Below are positions 58,901 to 64,000 of a DNA stretch of 64,000 nt, piece by piece. Source of the stretch: Ascidia mentula (Eukaryota; Chordata; Ascidiacea; Phlebobranchia; Ascidiidae); assembly GCA_947561715.1 (NCBI GenBank), contig OX387198.1, positions 4,340,001-4,404,000 of the forward strand, read 5' to 3'. Under the pieces are notes generated by a model. That model saw nothing but the letters and a program-made list of their open reading frames with translations. It did no database searches and was not told where the DNA came from. Numbering within the stretch: the stretch's first letter is position 1; every line of letters starts with the position of its first letter. The position numbers were made by a program, and so were the translations under genes.

Positions 58901-61900
58901 GACGAGTAAAACCAACATAAACCTCAGCCAGCAGATGGGGTTATCATAAACACGTCACGGTATACCAGGAAAGTCAAGTCATTTTCCTCAAATTTCAAAA
59001 AACAAACTGGATTTGATTTCTCCCTTTGTGTTCACGGAAACGTTTAATAGAAACTCAGTCGTCGATTGACCGTTTCGTGTGCGGGTCACGTACGGGCCAA
59101 ACCGCTAAAGCTGTTTGTCGGCAAGTTGGGTACGCACGGTGAATGTGAACGTAACTCATTTCGGCACCTTGTAATTTGTTTCCACAAGCCCATGTATTGT
59201 TGACAGTTCCAGGCAAACGGGTGTAATTTTCCTCAGGGAGGCTAACGTGCAACTTTGGGTTGTTTTTCTCCTGTTACAAAGATATCGAAATGATTTGCCC
59301 TGAATTGCAATATCTTACAATGGTTGGCCTTCCGACTTATTCAATTTTTAGCATTTTCTACGATGCAGTTCCAATTCTTTTGTGAAAGAATTTTGATGGC
59401 CATGTTAAGCCGCATTGATGAGATAAAAGCGGGCCAAAAACAATCTTTCGCAATTTCACTTAGCGCGAAAGGCCGAAACTGCCCCAAAAAAGCTTTCACA
59501 CAGTATCGCGTTGTCCAGTTCTGTTTACAACTGACCCTTTTACGGTCTGGACGTTGCGAATCAATTGCCCGGCTTACACTTTATCTTCTGCGCTCGTTCG
59601 TCCATCAACGCATGACCAGAGACAAGCCCACCCTGAGCGCGTGTCGATGGCCTTGCTACAGTCAATAAATCAGAGTTATTCTCGCTGCCGAAACGCGCGC
59701 GTTGCCACAACGTCGAAATTTTCCTCAATTGCATTTTGCCCCCCAAGGGCGAAGTTGTCTGCCGTCAAGGTTGTTTACACTTATTCGGGGTCTTATTACC
59801 TGCGTAAAGAACAGCGCACCCACGGTCGATGTGCGGAGTAATTACCTGAAGGCCGTTTTGAACTATGGGCTTGCAATAAATATTACCGATCGTTGACTGT
59901 AAAAGTGGTATTATTTGTTTGTTACGACACGAGTTTGTTGCGTTTTCCCTGAAAAAAGTTACAAGAGATTATAAACAACACACAGCTCTGGTATTAGTTT
60001 TTTCCACATCCATGTGTCTTGGGAAATAGGGGTGTTAATATTAACGCCGCTGGTTTGTTACATCCCACGCCAAACTTCACGCGCTCATGGCGTTTTACAG
60101 GACGTTGCCACCTTGGGAGCGGTTATTGGCTTTTATTAAATTTCCGTTATCAATGGCCAGACCCAAAGGGCATTTTGTATGTATTACTGCCAAGTATTTT
60201 CTCCCACCCCATGCCTGTTGTGTATATCATTTATCATCCATTGAAGAATATTGATTTTGACTTTGAAGTTATATTTCAGCATGTATCGGAACTTCATTTT
60301 TCCATACATATTACACACAAACGTGTATTTCAAACCATACCAACAACAACAGAATAATTTCACGTGGCCGCATACTTCATGAGCAATCTTCGCACAAATA
60401 CCACCTCGTTGTTCGTTAAAGTTGTTACTATAACCAGCATCGGAAGTACTATTTCCGCGGCCCACTCGCGTTTGTATGTAGCTTCCTATTACGTTTTACG
60501 CGTGCATCCTGAACGCGCATAGGTTTTGTCATCAGCGTTCAAACGTAATAACTCTATATCTCACCGAGCTTTAATCGATTTTACTTCCGATATTCTGTGG
60601 ATATTCCCAAGCAATCAGTCGGTGGAAATACCCACCTACTAGGCGTTTGTATCAGTAACGGAAAAAGCAAATTCAACGCCACATGTCTGTATTTTCGACG
60701 TGGCTCGAAAGAGTACAAATTTCTATCAGTTCTTTTCCTAAAAAGGCATTTGCGAAAGTCGATCGCTATACCTTCTCTAAATCGCCCTTTGTGAGTCGCA
60801 AATCTGTAAAAGACAAGTTCGAGAGGTTCAATCAATGCGGCCATAAATCCGTAGAACTTTGACAAGCAAGTGCCATGAGCGGCGGTTTGGTAACAACATG
60901 CATTGTTAACACTTTCAACGTCAGCAGTCGGCCTATGACCGAAGTAAGTTCTCTAATGCCCACGTTGGCATTACAGAAGGTTGCAACCGTACACAGTGCC
61001 TGCCACCCTTACCATAACTTGGTGGGGTTTTAGTCTGTGTGTGGTGGAGCAGATTTAGGTAAACCTTGAATGCCAGGCTTCACGGGGTCGCGAACGGGTG
61101 ACGGTTCAGTTGCGTTTTAACGAAACACGGCACCCAGTCGTTAATTACGCGGGTTGCCAGTGAAAAATTACGTCAGATTTTGGCTGCAGGGCGTCTGGAC
61201 TTGTAACGTGGTTTTAACTACACGGTGTCAGGCCACGTTTAAGTGCAAATCTAAAAAGAGACATGGAAGAAACCGACGATTACGTCCGTGCAACAATTAC
61301 AGATTAAACGCTGAGGACTTGTCACGCAGTCTCGTCATCTTCATGTCTTGGCTTTGCACGGGCTTTTTAGGCGTCTTAGACTGGCTTATGAAAAAAATTC
61401 GCATTCACAGTGACATGAATATTTTCTTTGTAATTGCTTTTAGCATTACGTGGGTTTTAGCTTTAAATTGTTTTTCTTGATCAGATAGTATCGCAAGAGA
61501 AGTATCAAGTAACGGTGACCAATTTAGATTTTCTGCAAGATTTTCACGAAAACGCGAAACTTTAATATACAACTTTAATGGTTTTAGTCTCTGGGCTTAT
61601 TGATATTAAATCGCCACAGTCAGTGAAGCGTTAAATGAAATCCTAACCTCTCATTTGCCTTTGCGGCTCCATCGGCACGTTTTCTGCTCGCGTGTCTCCC
61701 ACATACCGAAACAAAACCTTCACAAGTGCACAGACCATGACACAACATTATCACGCTGTCAGTCGCTGCTTTGGCCAAAGTTCAATCGTGTACAAAGTAC
61801 TTATTGTGCAAGGACTGCTTTCTGTTTTACAAAAATGGTGAGCAATTAAACTCCATTGTATGGGAGCAATTTATAGTATCGTCTCCATATTTTGGGCAAT

Positions 61901-64000
61901 TGGAAAATACCAAAAGATGATGAACGAGTGGAGATTATCAGTGAGAGTCTTTTGTTCTCTATATTGAAGATACTCGAATACTGTACGAGTAAAACTTCTG
62001 CTGTTATTAGTTTTTTAATGGTGGACAAAAGTATCACGAGCAAAACTCGAAACCCCGTATCAATAAATATCGTCCAGTGCCTTCGGACACAGAACACGTA
62101 ACGAGGTGGACCAAATTTGCTCTAACGAGCCTTGACGGCCGACCTTCGATATCTCCATGAAATCAGCAATTACAGCGGCCGTGTTTCGATAAAGCGAACA
62201 GTCAAGACCTTAACGACGCGTGCCTTGTACCTAAGCAAACAGCCGCATCACATTTGCACAAGGACGCCAATCTCAACTACCACCGGTTCCTTTTATGGAA
62301 TGTTGCCACGGACACCTTATCTTAATAACGGGAAGACTTGTAGGTCTGCTGGACCCTTGGGGCATTTGTAGCTTGGCATTGGACAATGAGCCCGCAATCT
62401 GATCTGTAGCATCCATCGCTCGTTGAGCACAAAGAATCACGCCGTTGTTTCATGCAGTTAGACTTATGGTCTTCCCGTGGAATGTATTGGGTGTTTTTGC
62501 TAAGCCGACTATTTTCGTGTGTACGCCATTAGATAACCACAAACACAAAGCACTGTTGTGTTTTCGGGTACGTAGGCTGGCACGTACTGCCTACTGTTAA
62601 ACACCTTCTGTCAAAGGTGATGATATGTGCCTACAGATAAAGATATAAAGAAAATGTTTTGTTTCCGAAAATCATCAGAGCTTGGCGGGTTCATTTGGGC
62701 CCAGCTTCATAGGAAAACATCAAACACAATTAATCTCGACCCCCGTCAGTTTGTTATCCGCTTGTAAGATGAGCAACCAATCAACTGATGGGCATTAAAT
62801 CAGCGCCGAGGTGAATTGAGTTCGAGCTGGTCGACAACAACACGTTTTCTTCTTATGACGTGAAAGTAGCACGACATCAACAGGGTTGCGGTTCTTGTAA
62901 TGGTGGCTGCTCCTTCATCCCAGGCCCTTCCCTGGCTTTGCTATAAATATGCATTGAAATTTAAGCGTACTGCACCGTTTTCTTGCGTTAATAACCGTAA
63001 CGGATCTGTAGAGGATGCAGTTATGGTCGTTGTGACTTTTTTCCGCCGATTTTGTTTCTGTCCGAATATTATTCTGAATTGTTGACGTTTTGTTTTGCTT
63101 GAATATCTACGTCAGCACAAAATCGAGTTTTTACCCGATTTCATCCAGTCCGTGAAAGAAGAAAAAGCGCACGAAATAATGCATTTTACACAGTACAGCG
63201 TTCTGGATCCCAACGTTGGCCCAACATGCCTGATTAGACATGACAATGAGCGTCACGGGAGTAAGTTAAATTAAACCAAGTTTCATCAACCACTGTGTAT
63301 GCGCTACAAAAGGACTTATTGGAAGTTGTAACATTTATTACAAGCCGCAAGCTCGCGCTCCATTGCGCAAATCATCACAAACACACCGCTGTTTCTTGTG
63401 CTCTCAAACCGTTTCCTGCGTTTCACCGGAATTTGTCACCAAAACACGGAAGCTTTTTCATGCTTTTCCACGGCCTGAGTGCGGGACTTGATTAAAACTG
63501 GTCGGAAGCTGGATATTCTTTCACGCTGTGTGCCGATGCCGGTAAGTTACGCTTTGATCGTCTGTTCGGGTTTGCGTTCGGTATTTTGATTAACAAAGCC
63601 TTCTTCATCATTTTCGTATCCGCACTTTTGGGGCAGACTAAATTGGAATATCTTGGCTTCAGAATCGAGTTGGTGATGCCTTAATGGGCTTGTGGTCTCG
63701 GTAATTGACTAATTAAAGTGGTTGTGGCGTATGTTACGTTGCGTTTACAATAACTATGGATAATTCTGTGCCCTCAGCGCAGTAGAACCTGCTGTGTTGG
63801 GTAATACGAACAACAATCCCACTCATTGTACCTAGGATGTTACAAACAAAGTTGCAAGACGCCATATAAAATTTTGCATAGAGTTTAAACGTTTTGAGGT
63901 TGCCAACATTTTGTACATTCTTACTCACCAGAACCATGAGCGTGTGTCGCTTTGGTTTCATGGTAATTGCATTTTAGAATGTACAGTCATATGAATGGTT
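55984..64000. other. Long exon-free stretch, probably a Dispatched intron
   Basis: About 8 kb without a recognisable coding exon, unusually long for this compact region. From roughly 57000 onward the sequence becomes less AT-rich and richer in CG dinucleotides, producing many open frames of 60-114 codons on both strands. The longest plus-strand ones (59324-59668, 60019-60357, 61154-61480) have no domain, and I do not call them. The stretch may be a large first-half intron with regulatory DNA, or the gene may be interrupted. Confidence 0.45.

Noticed and set aside
61154..61480. 108-codon frame with basic and hydrophobic stretches, considered as a Dispatched exon
   Set aside because: No Dispatched motif, and it ends in a stop codon within a hydrophobic run rather than at a splice donor.
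1..64000. CRISPR arrays, bacterial operons, prophage or ribosomal RNA genes
   Set aside because: Spliced animal genes cover the window, and no regularly spaced short repeats or rRNA-like segments were seen.

Overview
The window is animal nuclear DNA. It is AT-rich, with short GT-AG introns, and carries orthologues of widely conserved animal genes (STRN, WDR25, PEX13, VPS45, CRLF3, PGAP1, a Dispatched homologue) in a compact layout. Small genes, short introns, tRNA-derived and foldback repeats, and what looks like high allelic divergence suggest an ascidian tunicate of the Ciona type. That placement is an inference. I rebuilt exon chains by hand from splice sites and reading phase. Eight multi-exon chains close in frame: the second CTLD receptor, SLCO, STRN, WDR25, PEX13, the type II lectin, PGAP1, and the 3' part of the truncated CTLD receptor.

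Layout. (1) 1-10184, + strand: three related type I receptors with C-type-lectin and fibronectin-III ectodomains. The first ends in tandem tyrosine-phosphatase domains. The other two end in short tails with a conserved double-tyrosine motif. (2) 9931-14238: a perfect-boundary 2154-bp tandem duplication that takes in the last exons of the third receptor and most of exon 1 of the next gene. (3) 14154-19620, +: an SLCO/OATP organic-anion transporter, 634 aa. (4) 21172-30956, -: striatin, 18 exons, 712 aa. (5) A tRNA-SINE palindrome near 31.3-31.6 kb. (6) WDR25 (+), PEX13 (-), intronless VPS45 (-) and intronless CRLF3 (+), between 32.7 and 42 kb. (7) 45190-48266, +: a type II membrane C-type lectin. 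(8) 49763-53546, +: PGAP1, with one giant exon. (9) From 55176, +: the first three exons of a Dispatched-type gene, followed by about 8 kb with no recognisable exon.

The most unusual system is the receptor cluster at the left edge. Two receptor types share a nearly identical lectin exon, but one signals through a phosphatase and the others through tyrosine-motif tails. This is the architecture of a paired inhibitory/activating recognition family. I do not know of a described receptor combining CTLD, FN3, a membrane segment and tandem PTP domains. The housekeeping genes to the right are ordinary in function but show striking intron loss in VPS45, CRLF3 and PGAP1.
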